Source: Chloroflexota bacterium
Lineage (GTDB): Bacteria; Chloroflexota; Anaerolineae; DTLA01
DNA length: 56,215 bases
Assembly (NCBI GenBank): GCA_014874485.1
Contig: JADBJK010000022.1
Span: 1-56,215, forward strand
Direction: 5' to 3'
Position numbers and translations under genes: made by a program. Shown one piece after another: positions 17,591-25,715 of this stretch (its first letter is position 1; each line of letters begins with the position of its first letter). The notes under the pieces were generated by a model. The model was given only the letters and a program-made list of their open reading frames with translations. It did not search any database and had not been told where the DNA came from.

Positions 17591-17728
17591 CCGATCCGCT
17601 TGGCTAACTTCGTCTGCTCTCTCGCTCATGATTATACGATGGCTTCGGGCGTCTGGCAAAGCAGAACTGCAGCTCAGTCGCCTGGGTCTCGCATCTCATC
17701 CCCATTCGCCTCGGCGCAAGGGATGGCG

Positions 17729-17734
17729 TATAAT
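17729..17734 (+). promoter_or_regulatory. -10 element (TATAAT) before phosphopentomutase
   Basis: Perfect TATAAT 22 nt ahead of the start codon; no convincing -35 at the right distance. A GGAGGA ribosome-binding site follows at about 17745-17750. Confidence 0.5.
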
Positions 17735-17756
17735 GGCCCCGAACGGAGGAGGCCCG

Positions 17757-18932
17757 ATGTCGCATGTCAACCGCGTGATTCTCATTGTCCTGGATAGCGT
17801 GGGCATTGGCGCGCTGCCCGACGCCGACCGCTACGGCGATGCCGGCAGCCATACGCTGGCTAACACGGCCCGCGCCGTGGGCGGTTTGCGCCTGCCCAAC
17901 ATGGGCCGCATGGGGCTGGGCCGCCTGGCCGACATCCTGGGCGTGCCGCCTGACCCTGCGCCCATCGGCGCGTTCGGGCGCATGGCCGAGGCGTCGGCGG
18001 GCAAGGACACCACCATCGGCCACTGGGAACTGATGGGCATCTACTCGCCCAGGCCGCTGCCCACGTATCCCAACGGCTTCCCGCCCGACCTGATGCGCCG
18101 CTTTGAGCAGGCCATCGGGCGGGGGACGCTGGGCAACTACCCGGCCTCGGGCACGGAGATCATCAAGGAACTGGGCGAGGAGCACATGCGGACGGGCAAG
18201 CCCATCGTGTACACGTCCGCCGACAGCGTGTTCCAGATCGCCGCGCACGAGGATGTCATCCCGATTGAGGAGTTGTACGCCATGTGCCGCACGGCGCGCG
18301 CCTTGCTCACGGGCGAGCACAACGTGGGGCGGGTCATTGCGCGGCCCTTTGTGGGTGAACCGGGGCACTTCACCCGCACCGAGCGGCGGCGGGATTTCTC
18401 GGCGCCCCCGCCCGCCCCGACGGTGCTGGATTCCCTGACGAGCGCGGGCATCCCTGTCATCGCCGTCGGCAAGATTGAGGACATCTTCGCGGGGCAGGGC
18501 ATCACCGAGGCCGTCCACACCAAGGACAACGCCGACGGCATGGATCAGACGCTGGCGTACATGGATCGCGTGGAGCGCGGCCTCATCTTCACGAACCTGG
18601 TGGACTTTGACATGGTGTACGGGCACCGCAACAACGCCGAGGGATACGCCCGCGCGCTGGAAGAGGTAGACGCGCGGCTGCCGGAGTTTCAGGCCCGGCT
18701 GCGCCCAGGCGACGTGCTCATCCTCACCGCCGACCACGGCTGCGACCCCACGACGCCCAGCACCGACCACTCGCGGGAGTACGTGCCGCTGCTCGTCGCC
18801 GGTCCGGGGATTCGCGCGGGCGTTGACCTGGGCACGCGGCCCACGTTCGCCGACCTGGGCGCGACGGTAGCCGAGTTCTTTGGCGTCCGGGGCACGGGGT
18901 TCGGGACGAGTTTCGCCCGTTCGGTGTTGTGA
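17757..18932 (+). CDS. deoB: Phosphopentomutase
   Basis: A 391-residue enzyme of the alkaline-phosphatase-like metalloenzyme family that interconverts (deoxy)ribose 1-phosphate and 5-phosphate in nucleoside breakdown. Metal-binding residues are visible: [15 protein letters not shown] at the N-terminus, [10 protein letters not shown] with the phosphorylatable Thr, and [16 protein letters not shown] near the C-terminus. Length matches DeoB. The ATG at 17757 has GGAGGA just upstream; the longer frame to 17628 is rejected because it would start ahead of the promoter. Works in the same pathway area as the DNPH1-like hydrolase. Confidence 0.95.
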   Translation: MSHVNRVILIVLDSVGIGALPDADRYGDAGSHTLANTARAVGGLRLPNMGRMGLGRLADILGVPPDPAPIGAFGRMAEASAGKDTTIGHWELMGIYSPRPLPTYPNGFPPDLMRRFEQAIGRGTLGNYPASGTEIIKELGEEHMRTGKPIVYTSADSVFQIAAHEDVIPIEELYAMCRTARALLTGEHNVGRVIARPFVGEPGHFTRTERRRDFSAPPPAPTVLDSLTSAGIPVIAVGKIEDIFAGQGITEAVHTKDNADGMDQTLAYMDRVERGLIFTNLVDFDMVYGHRNNAEGYARALEEVDARLPEFQARLRPGDVLILTADHGCDPTTPSTDHSREYVPLLVAGPGIRAGVDLGTRPTFADLGATVAEFFGVRGTGFGTSFARSVL

Positions 18933-19046
18933 TAGGCGTAGGGCAGTCTGCCAACGGTTTTGGGACTTGTTGGGGACTGCCAGAGGCTGGGGGTTCAGTT
19001 GCGACGCCCCTGCCGCTTCTCGGCGCACCCTGCGGCGCACGCAAAA

Positions 19047-19077
19047 GACCCCCGAGGCGCGAACATCCTCGGGGGTC
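19047..19077 (+). terminator. Hairpin terminator after phosphopentomutase
   Basis: Arms GACCCCCGAGG and CCTCGGGGGTC (11 bp, perfect) around a 9-nt loop, preceded by AAAA. No clear T-run follows, but a near-identical hairpin ends the 47170 gene. Confidence 0.6.
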
Positions 19078-19084
19078 TCGCTGT

Positions 19085-19145
19085 CCACTGATGGCTGATC
19101 GCTGACCGCTGACGGCTGATCGCTGATCGCTGACCGCTGTTCGCT
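19085..19145. repeat. CTGATCGCTGACCGCTGA short repeat
   Basis: About seven units of GCTGA(T/C)CGCT/GACGGCT between the deoB terminator and the phosphofructokinase stop. Same family as 14624-14672 in the opposite orientation. Confidence 0.65.
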
Positions 19146-20174
19146 CTAGAAGAACACCTTCGCCAGTTCGTACAGTTCCAGATCAACCTTCTTGTTGGAC
19201 GCCACGGCGTGCTCCAGTTCCACGGGGACGATCTTGTTGCCCTTGAGCGCGGCCATGTAGCCGAAGCGCCCCTCGCGGATGAGGTCAACGGCGAAGACGC
19301 CCAGGCGCGTGGCCAGCACGCGGTCAAAGACCGACGGGCTGCCGCCGCGCTGCAAGTGCCCCAGCACCACCGTGCGCGCCTCAAAGCCGATGCGCCGCTC
19401 AATCTCCTTGGCGACGCGCTCGCCCAGGCTGCGCTTGTCCAGCCGCACGTGGCCGAACGCATCCACCTCGCCCAGGTCTTCCGGCTCGGGCAGGTCGGTG
19501 ATCTTGGCGCCCTCGGCCACGACGACGATGGCGAAGTTCTTGCCGGCGTCGCGGCGGTTCTTCAGGTGGGCGCAGATGGCGTCCATGTTGGTGGGCGACT
19601 CGGGCACGGCGATGAAGTCGGCCCCGCCGGCCAGCCCGCCGACCACGGCCACCCACCCGGCGTCGCGGCCCATCACCTCCACGACGATGACCCGGTGGTG
19701 GGCGGTGGCGGTCGTGTGCAGTTTGTCCAGCGCGTCGGCGACGGTGGTCGTGGCCGTGTCAAACCCGATGCAGTAATCGGTCTCGGCCACGTCGTTGTCC
19801 ATCGTCTTGGGCACGCCCACCGCGGGCAGGCCCTTGGCGGCCAGCGCCGCTGCCACGCTCAACGTGTCGTCGCCGCCGATGGCGACCAGGCCGTCCAGTT
19901 GCATGGCCTTGAAGTTGGCGAAGACCTTCTCCATCATCTTGGGGTCTTTCAGCGGGTTGGTGCGGGACGTGCCCAAGATGGTGCCGCCAACGTGCAGGAT
20001 GCCCGACACCGACTTGGGCGTGAGCGGCTCGTAGATGCCTTCCACCATGCCCTGCCAGCCGTTGCGGATGCCTACGACTTCCCAACCGTACTGGAACGCC
20101 CGGCGTGCTACAGCGCGGATGGCCGCGTTGAGGCCCGGGACGTCGCCTCCTCCTGTCAAAACTCCGATTCTCAT
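19146..20174 (-). CDS. 6-phosphofructokinase, pyrophosphate-dependent type
   Basis: A 342-residue PFK. It phosphorylates fructose 6-phosphate in glycolysis. It starts MRIGVLTGGGDVPGLN with GGAGGG upstream; the frame to 20252 is rejected as a non-family extension. The donor-site residues are diagnostic: GGDD at 100-103 and PKTMDND at 122-128. An Asp after GGD together with Lys in PKT marks PPi-using enzymes, while ATP enzymes have Gly there. The catalytic Asp is in TMDND, and MGRDAGWVA follows as expected. A short gap separates it from class II aldolase, the next glycolytic step. Confidence 0.88.
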   Translation of the reverse strand: MRIGVLTGGGDVPGLNAAIRAVARRAFQYGWEVVGIRNGWQGMVEGIYEPLTPKSVSGILHVGGTILGTSRTNPLKDPKMMEKVFANFKAMQLDGLVAIGGDDTLSVAAALAAKGLPAVGVPKTMDNDVAETDYCIGFDTATTTVADALDKLHTTATAHHRVIVVEVMGRDAGWVAVVGGLAGGADFIAVPESPTNMDAICAHLKNRRDAGKNFAIVVVAEGAKITDLPEPEDLGEVDAFGHVRLDKRSLGERVAKEIERRIGFEARTVVLGHLQRGGSPSVFDRVLATRLGVFAVDLIREGRFGYMAALKGNKIVPVELEHAVASNKKVDLELYELAKVFF

Positions 20175-20247
20175 GTTGTACCCTCCGGTAGAATCCTGTG
20201 TACTACAAGATTGCTGTGAATTGCGTCCAGAGACGCCTTGCATTTTG

Positions 20248-20471
20248 GGCACCCAGCCCGACGCTGAAGCATCGGGCTGAACGGGCGAAGCCCTGCGGGC
20301 TGCTCGTAGGGGCCCAGCATGCTGTGCCCCTACACACCGCGGGGATTCAGCCCCGCGCGCTCCGTCCCCTCACCCCACCCCTCTCCCGGCGGGCGAGGGA
20401 ACGCGGGCCGCGGCACCCAGCCCGACGCTGAAGCATCGGGCTGAACGGGCGAAGCCCTGCGGGCTGCTCGT
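20248..20471. repeat. 60-bp direct repeat pair with palindromic core
   Basis: Identical 60-bp copies at 20248-20307 and 20412-20471. Each holds the hairpin GCCCGACGCTGAAGCATCGGGC (arms GCCCGA and TCGGGC) and AGCCCTGCGGGCT. Between them lies CTCACCCCACCCCTCTCCCGG, another dispersed motif. No gene in 20175-20546. Confidence 0.8.
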
Positions 20472-20546
20472 CATCCCATGGCGGTACCATGTGGGTCGGG
20501 TATGGTGCCCGACGCAGCGCCAGGCAGCAGCCCGACCTGCGGCCCG

Positions 20547-21470
20547 TTACTCCTCCGCGCCGCCCAGATGGGCGCTGCGGAACTGCCTGGGCGCGTCCAC
20601 GAACCCGCCGCTGGACGAGATGCGCCCCGCCGACTTGAACAGGCGGATCTTCTCGCGGACGCGCTCCTTCACGCGCTCGCGGGCCACGCTCAACGCATGG
20701 CGCGGGTCCACCGAGTCGGGATGCTTGGCCAGCCCTTCCTTGATGCCCTCGGTGAACGCCTCGTTGAGGTACGTCGCCACGTTGATCTTGGCGATGCCGT
20801 ACTGGATGGCCTCCTCAATGCTGGACTCGCGGACTCCCGAAGACCCATGCAGCACCAGCGGGATGCGCGTCTTCTCGTACACGGCCTTGATGCGGGCGAT
20901 GTCCAGTTCGGCCTCCTGGCTGCGCATGGCGTGCACCGAGCCGCAGGCGACGGCCAGCGAGTCCGCGCCGGTCAGGCGGATGAACTCGGCGGCCTGGTCG
21001 GGGTCGGTCATCAGCGCCTCTACCTGCTCCTTGGTGAGGTGCTCGTCGGACTGCGCCACGCGGCCCAGTTCGGCCTCCACAGGGATGCCGACGATGTGGG
21101 CGATGTCGCAGATTTTCTTGGTGATGGCGACGTTCTCCTCAAACGGCAGTTTGGAGCCGTCAAACATGAGCGACGTGAACCCGGCGTGCAGGCAGCGCAC
21201 GTTCTGCTCGTAGTCGGTCCCGTGGTCCAGGTGGAGCACCACCGGCACGTCCACCAGGCTAGCGGCGATCTTCACCAGGCTGGCGGCGTAGGCCAGGCCC
21301 GCGTAGCGAATTGCCCCCTGGCTCACCTGCAGGATGACCGGCGCGCGCTCCTCCTGCGCCGCCTCCACAATGGCCTGCACCTGCTCCATGCAGTTCGCGT
21401 TGAACGCGCCCACGGCGAAATGGTCCTGGACAGCACGTTGCAACAATTCCTTGCTCGTTACCAATGGCAT
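20547..21470 (-). CDS. fba: Class II fructose-bisphosphate aldolase
   Basis: A 307-residue zinc aldolase that cleaves fructose 1,6-bisphosphate to dihydroxyacetone phosphate and glyceraldehyde 3-phosphate. Family marks: AFNANCMEQVQAIVEAA at the N-terminus, VLHLDHGTDY with the zinc and catalytic residues, VEAELGRV, and VLHGSSGV with a later zinc His. GAGGAGAAAAGC precedes the ATG. The last 25 residues (RISSSGGFVDAPRQF) are variable and end in Glu. The tagatose-bisphosphate branch of the same family cannot be fully excluded, but the adjacent PFK favours glycolysis. Confidence 0.9.
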   Translation of the reverse strand: MPLVTSKELLQRAVQDHFAVGAFNANCMEQVQAIVEAAQEERAPVILQVSQGAIRYAGLAYAASLVKIAASLVDVPVVLHLDHGTDYEQNVRCLHAGFTSLMFDGSKLPFEENVAITKKICDIAHIVGIPVEAELGRVAQSDEHLTKEQVEALMTDPDQAAEFIRLTGADSLAVACGSVHAMRSQEAELDIARIKAVYEKTRIPLVLHGSSGVRESSIEEAIQYGIAKINVATYLNEAFTEGIKEGLAKHPDSVDPRHALSVARERVKERVREKIRLFKSAGRISSSGGFVDAPRQFRSAHLGGAEE

Positions 21471-21505
21471 ACGCTTTTCTCCTCTAAGGCAGTCGTGTCT
21501 ATCGG

Positions 21506-22369
21506 TCAGGATCTCGTCCTGCGGAACCGGAGCACCCAGCGATGGTGGTACGGGCCTTCAATCTCCGGACATGGCTCGTCCGAAGTCCGAATGCCCCGCA
21601 CGATTTCGCTGCCCTCGGTTCCGACGGTTACGCTGTATTCCACCCCGCGCTCGGCGACGAAGTCGGCATAGCCGGGGTTCACCTCCGGCTTGAGGCCGGT
21701 GTAGAACGCATCGGCCCCGCCGGCCCAGGTTACCTCAATGCGGATGCCCGGCACGCCGCGCTCGTCCTCGTCCAGAAGGAAGACGGCGATGATGTCGGGG
21801 CCCGCACCGGGCGCGCACACGTAGTCCTTGCCCACGAGCCGGAAGACCTGCGCGGATGGCCCCTGTGTCGGTGTCGGCGTGAGCGTGGGCTCCGGCGTCG
21901 GCGTCTGTGTCGGCCTGGGCGAAGGCGTCGCGGTCGGCGTCGGCTGGGGCGTCGGGGTGGCCGTGGGCGTGGGCGCGGGCGTGGCGATGTATACCAGAAG
22001 CCGCGCCGTGATTCCGCCCAATCGCTCGGCCAGCCGGGCCATCGCCCGCACGTGCTGGAGGCTCGCGCCCTGGTCCAGGCGCGTCTCCGCGACCTGCGCG
22101 ACGAACGCGCCCGGGTCGCTCACACCCAGCAGGTTCAGGCGCGCCCGCGCCGCGTCCAGGTCGCCGGTCAGCGCGTAGCCATCGGCCACCAGGTCGGCCC
22201 ACAGCGCCTTGCGCTCCGCCATCAGGTCCGATGGGTCGGTCTCCGTGTACTGCACGGGCCACACGACCCACGCGAGGACAAGCCCTGCGGCCAGGCCCAG
22301 CACCAGGCCCAGCAGCGCCCAGAGTCCGACCTTCGCGCGCCGCGGCGTCTGCACCGATACGGGCCTCAT
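21506..22369 (-). CDS. Membrane-anchored protein with Thr/Pro linker and Ig-like C-terminal domain
   Basis: A 287-residue protein starting in an ATGA overlap with the gene upstream. One N-terminal transmembrane helix (LWALLGLVLGLAAGLVLAWV), a conserved helical region beginning WPVQYTETDPSDL, then a long linker of TPTATPTPQP repeats. A C-terminal domain of about 110 residues starts QVFRLVGKDYVC and looks like a small beta-sandwich. The first half is a paralogue of the upstream gene's protein. No known function. The helical part may be a stalk or sensor with the beta domain outside the cell. Confidence 0.75.
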   Translation of the reverse strand: MRPVSVQTPRRAKVGLWALLGLVLGLAAGLVLAWVVWPVQYTETDPSDLMAERKALWADLVADGYALTGDLDAARARLNLLGVSDPGAFVAQVAETRLDQGASLQHVRAMARLAERLGGITARLLVYIATPAPTPTATPTPQPTPTATPSPRPTQTPTPEPTLTPTPTQGPSAQVFRLVGKDYVCAPGAGPDIIAVFLLDEDERGVPGIRIEVTWAGGADAFYTGLKPEVNPGYADFVAERGVEYSVTVGTEGSEIVRGIRTSDEPCPEIEGPYHHRWVLRFRRTRS

Positions 22370-22701
22370 GGCTGTTTCAGCGCCTCCATCAGTTTCAGCA
22401 CCCGCAGCGCGGCACGGGCGTCGCCCCGCGCTTCCAGGGCCGCGACCGCCTGCTCCAGCGTCTGCCCGGCCTGCGGGCCCAGCAGGGAGACGGCGGCGCG
22501 AGCCTGGGCCAAGTCGCCGGTCAACTCCCACTGCTCGCTGACCATCTGGACGTACAGCACCTGATGCTCGGTGCGGAGGTCCGGCAGGTCGGTGTTGTAG
22601 TACTGCACGGGCCACACGACCCAGCCGATGACCCCGCCCAGCGCCAGGCCGATGACCAGGCCGATGAGTACGGCCAGCGCCCGTTTCGCCCCCACAGGCA
22701 T
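22366..22701 (-). CDS. Short membrane protein, paralogue of the downstream gene's N-terminus
   Basis: About 111 residues: one transmembrane helix (ALAVLIGLVIGLALGGVIGW), then WPVQYYNTDLPDL and a helical segment LTGDLAQARAAVSLLG. The downstream 287-residue protein has the matching WPVQYTETDPSDL and LTGDLDAARARLNLLG, so the two arose by duplication. The ATG at 22699-22701 is preferred because GGAGGG lies upstream; an in-frame ATG six codons earlier (22719) has no ribosome-binding site. Translation is coupled to the downstream gene by the ATGA overlap. Function unknown. Confidence 0.7.
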   Translation of the reverse strand: MPVGAKRALAVLIGLVIGLALGGVIGWVVWPVQYYNTDLPDLRTEHQVLYVQMVSEQWELTGDLAQARAAVSLLGPQAGQTLEQAVAALEARGDARAALRVLKLMEALKQP

Positions 22702-22786
22702 GTGCGCGATTCCCTCCATGCGGCGCGGTGCAGGCTCAAAAAGAGCGGGGGACTTCCCCCCGCTGCCACGGTGCGCGCGACGCCAA

Positions 22787-22816
22787 TTGTCAACCCATGC
22801 GCGACTCTGCTATAAT
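22787..22816 (+). promoter_or_regulatory. Promoter-like sequence antisense to tRNA-Leu
   Basis: TTGTCA at 22787-22792, 18-bp spacer, TATAAT at 22811-22816, pointing into the antisense strand of the tRNA gene and on toward the sigma-factor gene. Could be coincidence. Confidence 0.35.
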
Positions 22817-22825
22817 AGTCCCGTC

Positions 22826-22913
22826 TGGTGCCGAAGGTGGGAGTCGAACCCACATGAGGAGTGATCCTCAACGGTTTTTGAGACCGTCGCGTCTGCCATT
22901 CCGCCACTTCGGC
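22826..22913 (-). tRNA. tRNA-Leu (anticodon CAA)
   Basis: Class II tRNA. The 7-bp acceptor stem pairs GCCGAAG with CTTCGGC and CCA is encoded. The anticodon stem ACGGT/ACCGT holds loop CTCAAAA, giving CAA, which reads UUG. A long variable arm (TTGAGGATCACTCCTCA) and T arm GTGGGTTCGACTCCCAC follow. Confidence 0.95.
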
Positions 22914-22945
22914 GCACCGCAGGTGAACCTGCTGAATTCGCGCGA

Positions 22946-22974
22946 AGTATAGCGCAACAGGTAACTTTCGTCAA
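22946..22974 (-). promoter_or_regulatory. tRNA-Leu promoter
   Basis: Minus strand: TTGACG at 22974-22969, 17-bp spacer, TATACT at 22951-22946; start about 25 nt before the mature tRNA 5' end. Confidence 0.7.
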
Positions 22975-22987
22975 GTTACCCGGCCGG

Positions 22988-23275
22988 AAGGGATTCGGGC
23001 CCGAGATGCTCCGCTTCGCGCACAATGACGTGAGAAGGCACGTGCGACGCACCTCGGAGGTGCGTCGCACGTGGGGATGCTTCGCTCGCAATGGCAAGCG
23101 GGGGTTGTCATTGCGAGGGCGCAAAGTGCCCGAAGCAATCCCGGTAGTCTGTCATTCTGAGCGGCGAAGCCGCGAAGAATCTCGCCAACCGAGATGCTTC
23201 GCTTCGCGCACAATGACGTGAGAAGGCACGTGCGACGCACCTCGGAGGTGCGTCGCACGTGGGGATGCTGCGATG
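22988..23275. repeat. Two ~80-bp direct repeats carrying a 35-nt palindrome, with TCATTGCGA units
   Basis: A near-identical ~80-bp segment occurs at about 23003 and again 188 bp later. Each holds a palindrome at 23039-23073 and 23227-23261 with 16-bp arms CACGTGCGACGCACCT and its complement around CGG. Other copies: 27984-28018, 36753-36787, 37232-37266 and 37711-37745. Between the copies lie TCATTGCGAGGGCGC and TCATTCTGAGCGGCG units. Confidence 0.85.
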
Positions 23276-23362
23276 ACGCATGACGGGCCGCATCTAGGAG
23301 CCGGCCTGGTTGACAGCGGGTCAGCCGCAGGGGGACTCGCCGCCCCTGCAGTTCGGAGCGTT

Positions 23363-23959
23363 ATGGACGAGCAACGCCTCATCGCGCAGGCTCAACGGGG
23401 AGACCTGCACGCTTTCAACCAACTGGTGCTCGCGTACCAGTCCACGATGTACAACGTGGCCTACCGCATCCTGGGCGACCCGGACGCGGCCGCCGACGCC
23501 ACGCAAGACGCCTTCGTGTCGGCCTACAAGGCCATCGCCCGCTTTCGGGGTGGCTCGTTCAAGGCGTGGCTGCTCCGCATCGTTACCAACGCCTGCTATG
23601 ACCAGTTGCGGGTCAAGCAGCGCCGCCCCACGGACTCGCTGGACGACATGCTGGTGGAGCCGGAGCACGACGCCACGCTTCGCGATGACTCCGAAAGCCC
23701 CGAGGAGTTCGTGCTTCGGCAGGAGTTGGGCGCGGCCATCCAGCAAGGATTGAGCACCCTGCCCCCCGACCAGCGCATCACGCTGGTGCTGTCCGATATT
23801 GAAGGGCTGAGTTACGACGAGATCGCCGAAGCGACGCAGGTCTCCCTCGGAACGGTCAAATCCCGGCTCAGTCGCGCGCGCTCCAAATTGCGCGACTACC
23901 TGCTCCACAATGGGGAACTTTTGCCCGCCGCCTATCGTCTTCAAGGCGGTACAGGCTAG
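23363..23959 (+). CDS. ECF-type RNA polymerase sigma factor
   Basis: A 198-residue sigma-70-family (SigE/RpoE-like) factor with region 2 (AADATQDAFVSAYKAIARFRG) and region 4 (LPPDQRITLVLSDIEG, then SYDEIAEATQ and a helix-turn-helix reading LGTVKSRLSRARSKL). Start chosen at MDEQRLIAQA with GGAG 7 nt upstream; the frame to 23273 runs into repeat sequence. The anti-sigma gene starts 12 nt after the stop, so the two form one unit. Signal unknown. Confidence 0.9.
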   Translation: MDEQRLIAQAQRGDLHAFNQLVLAYQSTMYNVAYRILGDPDAAADATQDAFVSAYKAIARFRGGSFKAWLLRIVTNACYDQLRVKQRRPTDSLDDMLVEPEHDATLRDDSESPEEFVLRQELGAAIQQGLSTLPPDQRITLVLSDIEGLSYDEIAEATQVSLGTVKSRLSRARSKLRDYLLHNGELLPAAYRLQGGTG

Positions 23960-23971
23960 AGGAGCCGGTTC

Positions 23972-24796
23972 ATGGCATTCTGGAACAGGAAGAAACACAA
24001 GCGAATCAAAGATAATCTGTCGGCGTACCTGGACGGGCGTCTGAACCCGAAGCAGGCCGCAGAAGTGGAAGCGCACCTGGAATCCTGCGCCGAATGCGCG
24101 TGGGAGAAGCAGACGCTGGAGCAGACGCGGCGGCTGGTGCAGATGGCCCCACGGGTCGCCGTTCCGCGTTCGTTCATCCTCAGCCCGGCGCAGGTGGAGA
24201 AGCCGGCCCGCCGGAGCCCGTTGGTGCCTGCGCCGCTCATGGCCCTGCGAACGGCCACGGCAGCGGTGGGCATCCTGCTGGCGTTTGTCATCGCGGGCGA
24301 CCTGTGGCTGCGTCCCCTCGCACCTGCGCCTGGGGCCGCGCCGATGGTGAGCGCGCCGCTCACTCCTTCTGGCGACATATACGCATTCGGCACGACGCCC
24401 CCGCCTGCGGCCGCACCGATGGTGGGCGTGCCGCCGACTCCTTCTGGCGACATGTACGCATTCGGCACGACGCCGACGCCTCTGCCCACGGAGGAGGCCA
24501 CGATGAAACTGGCAGCCGTGCCGCAATCGGAGACGCCGACGCCCGTGGCCGGGATGGAGGGCACTGCGGCTGCGGCGCTCCCTTCGGAGGAGGGTCGCGG
24601 GGGCGGGGAACCGGAGGTGACCCCACCGACGGAGGCCGCGGCCCAGGAGTTCCCCGTTCGGGAGCGCGGAGAGGTGCGAGCGCCTGTGTGGGCCGAGGTG
24701 TGGGTGTGGCGCGTGGCCGAAGGGGCGCTGGGCGCGATGTTCGTGGCGCTGCTGGTCATCACGGTAACGGGCTGGCGCCGCGTCGCCCGCATGTGA
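23972..24796 (+). CDS. Anti-sigma factor with zinc-finger-like N-terminus
   Basis: A 274-residue membrane protein directly after the ECF sigma gene. The N-terminal 50 residues form a ZAS-type anti-sigma domain with HLESCAEC (H-x3-C-x2-C), preceded by NLSAYLDGRL. Two hydrophobic helices (about 88-108 and 250-268) flank an external Thr/Pro-rich region. That region holds a tandem duplication: PMVSAPLTPSGDIYAFGTT followed by PMVGVPPTPSGDMYAFGTT. Expected to hold the sigma factor at the membrane until a signal releases it. Confidence 0.82.
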   Translation: MAFWNRKKHKRIKDNLSAYLDGRLNPKQAAEVEAHLESCAECAWEKQTLEQTRRLVQMAPRVAVPRSFILSPAQVEKPARRSPLVPAPLMALRTATAAVGILLAFVIAGDLWLRPLAPAPGAAPMVSAPLTPSGDIYAFGTTPPPAAAPMVGVPPTPSGDMYAFGTTPTPLPTEEATMKLAAVPQSETPTPVAGMEGTAAAALPSEEGRGGGEPEVTPPTEAAAQEFPVRERGEVRAPVWAEVWVWRVAEGALGAMFVALLVITVTGWRRVARM

Positions 24797-25008
24797 ACCG
24801 GATTCACTGCAGAACGCAGAGACCGGATTCACCGCAGAGCGCGCGGAGAGCGCAGAGATTTGCCATGAATTCCCTGCGCTCCCTGCGTCTCTGCGGTGAG
24901 AAGCCCACCCACGAAACCAGATTCACCGCAGAGAACGCGGAGACCGCAGAGATTCATCTGGACTCCTCTGCGTTCTCTGTGTCTCTGCGGTGAATCAGCC
25001 TATTCAGC
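24797..25008. repeat. TTCACCGCAGAG dispersed repeat
   Basis: Direct and inverted copies of TTCACCGCAGAG...CGCGGAGA. The reverse-complement TCTCTGCGGTGAA near 24982-24994 allows a long hairpin. Same family near 27060-27112, 40138-40185 and 52323-52395. No gene. Confidence 0.75.
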
Positions 25009-25641
25009 CTATATCCAGCCCAGGATGCCCGCGAAGACGATGAGGCACGCCAGGTCAAACCCCAGGATGGTGCCGACGGTGATGGCCTTCTTGCGCACGC
25101 TCTCCATGTCGTACACCCAGAACGACACCAGGAAGAACGGCAGGTAGCCGATGAGAAAGATGAGCCACGGCGCGCCCGCGTTCCACCAAGGGTACTCCCA
25201 CGTCAGCGCGTTGGCCGCGTTCAGCAGAATCTCCACGATGACGCAGAAGATGGAGCCTGCGATGGCGAAGAACAGGCGATTGGGGATGCCCAGCACCTTC
25301 ATCCGTTTGTCGGGCGGGAGCATCTTGGCGAACCCGATGCCCGCCACGGCGAACATGAAGCAGATTTCAATGTTCAGCCCGATGAGGATGAGGTAGGCCG
25401 TCGCTCCGGGCGCACCCCACACCGGCGCGTACTGGGTGAAGTGGAACACCAGGCCGTTCCAGATTTCGTTGAACCAGTCCATGCCCCAGTAGGCCAGCCC
25501 TGCGAACACCAGGCTCCAGTTGCGGCGCTCTATCTCGTTGGCGTACACGATGACCACGAGGGCAAACAGGGGGATGACGTACCACTTGAACTGCGTCGGG
25601 TCTCGGAGAATGCTCAAGGCTTGCGCTGCGGACTCTGCCAT
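25009..25641 (-). CDS. Polytopic membrane protein of unknown function
   Basis: A 210-residue protein with about six transmembrane segments, for example YVIPLFALVVIVYA, AYLILIGLNIEICFMF, LFFAIAGSIFCVIVEILL and FDLACLIVFAGILGW. A conserved-looking stretch, YWGMDWFNEIWNGLVFHFT, is rich in aromatic and acidic residues within the membrane region. The ATG at 25641 has GGGGAGGGG upstream and is preferred to a GTG five codons earlier. I do not recognise the family. Single gene between repeats; convergent with the anti-sigma gene. Confidence 0.7.
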   Translation of the reverse strand: MAESAAQALSILRDPTQFKWYVIPLFALVVIVYANEIERRNWSLVFAGLAYWGMDWFNEIWNGLVFHFTQYAPVWGAPGATAYLILIGLNIEICFMFAVAGIGFAKMLPPDKRMKVLGIPNRLFFAIAGSIFCVIVEILLNAANALTWEYPWWNAGAPWLIFLIGYLPFFLVSFWVYDMESVRKKAITVGTILGFDLACLIVFAGILGWI

Positions 25642-25669
25642 GCTACCCCTCCCCACAGATGTCTATTTG

Positions 25670-25715
25670 CCATGGCCAGAGGCCCAGGGCGAACGGCCAA
25701 AGGCTAATGGCCCAC
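25670..25715. repeat. GGCCAAAGGCTAATGG repeat
   Basis: Fourth site of the TTGGCC/TTAGCC family. It overlaps the last few codons of the phosphoesterase gene (C-terminus WPPVGH). Confidence 0.5.
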
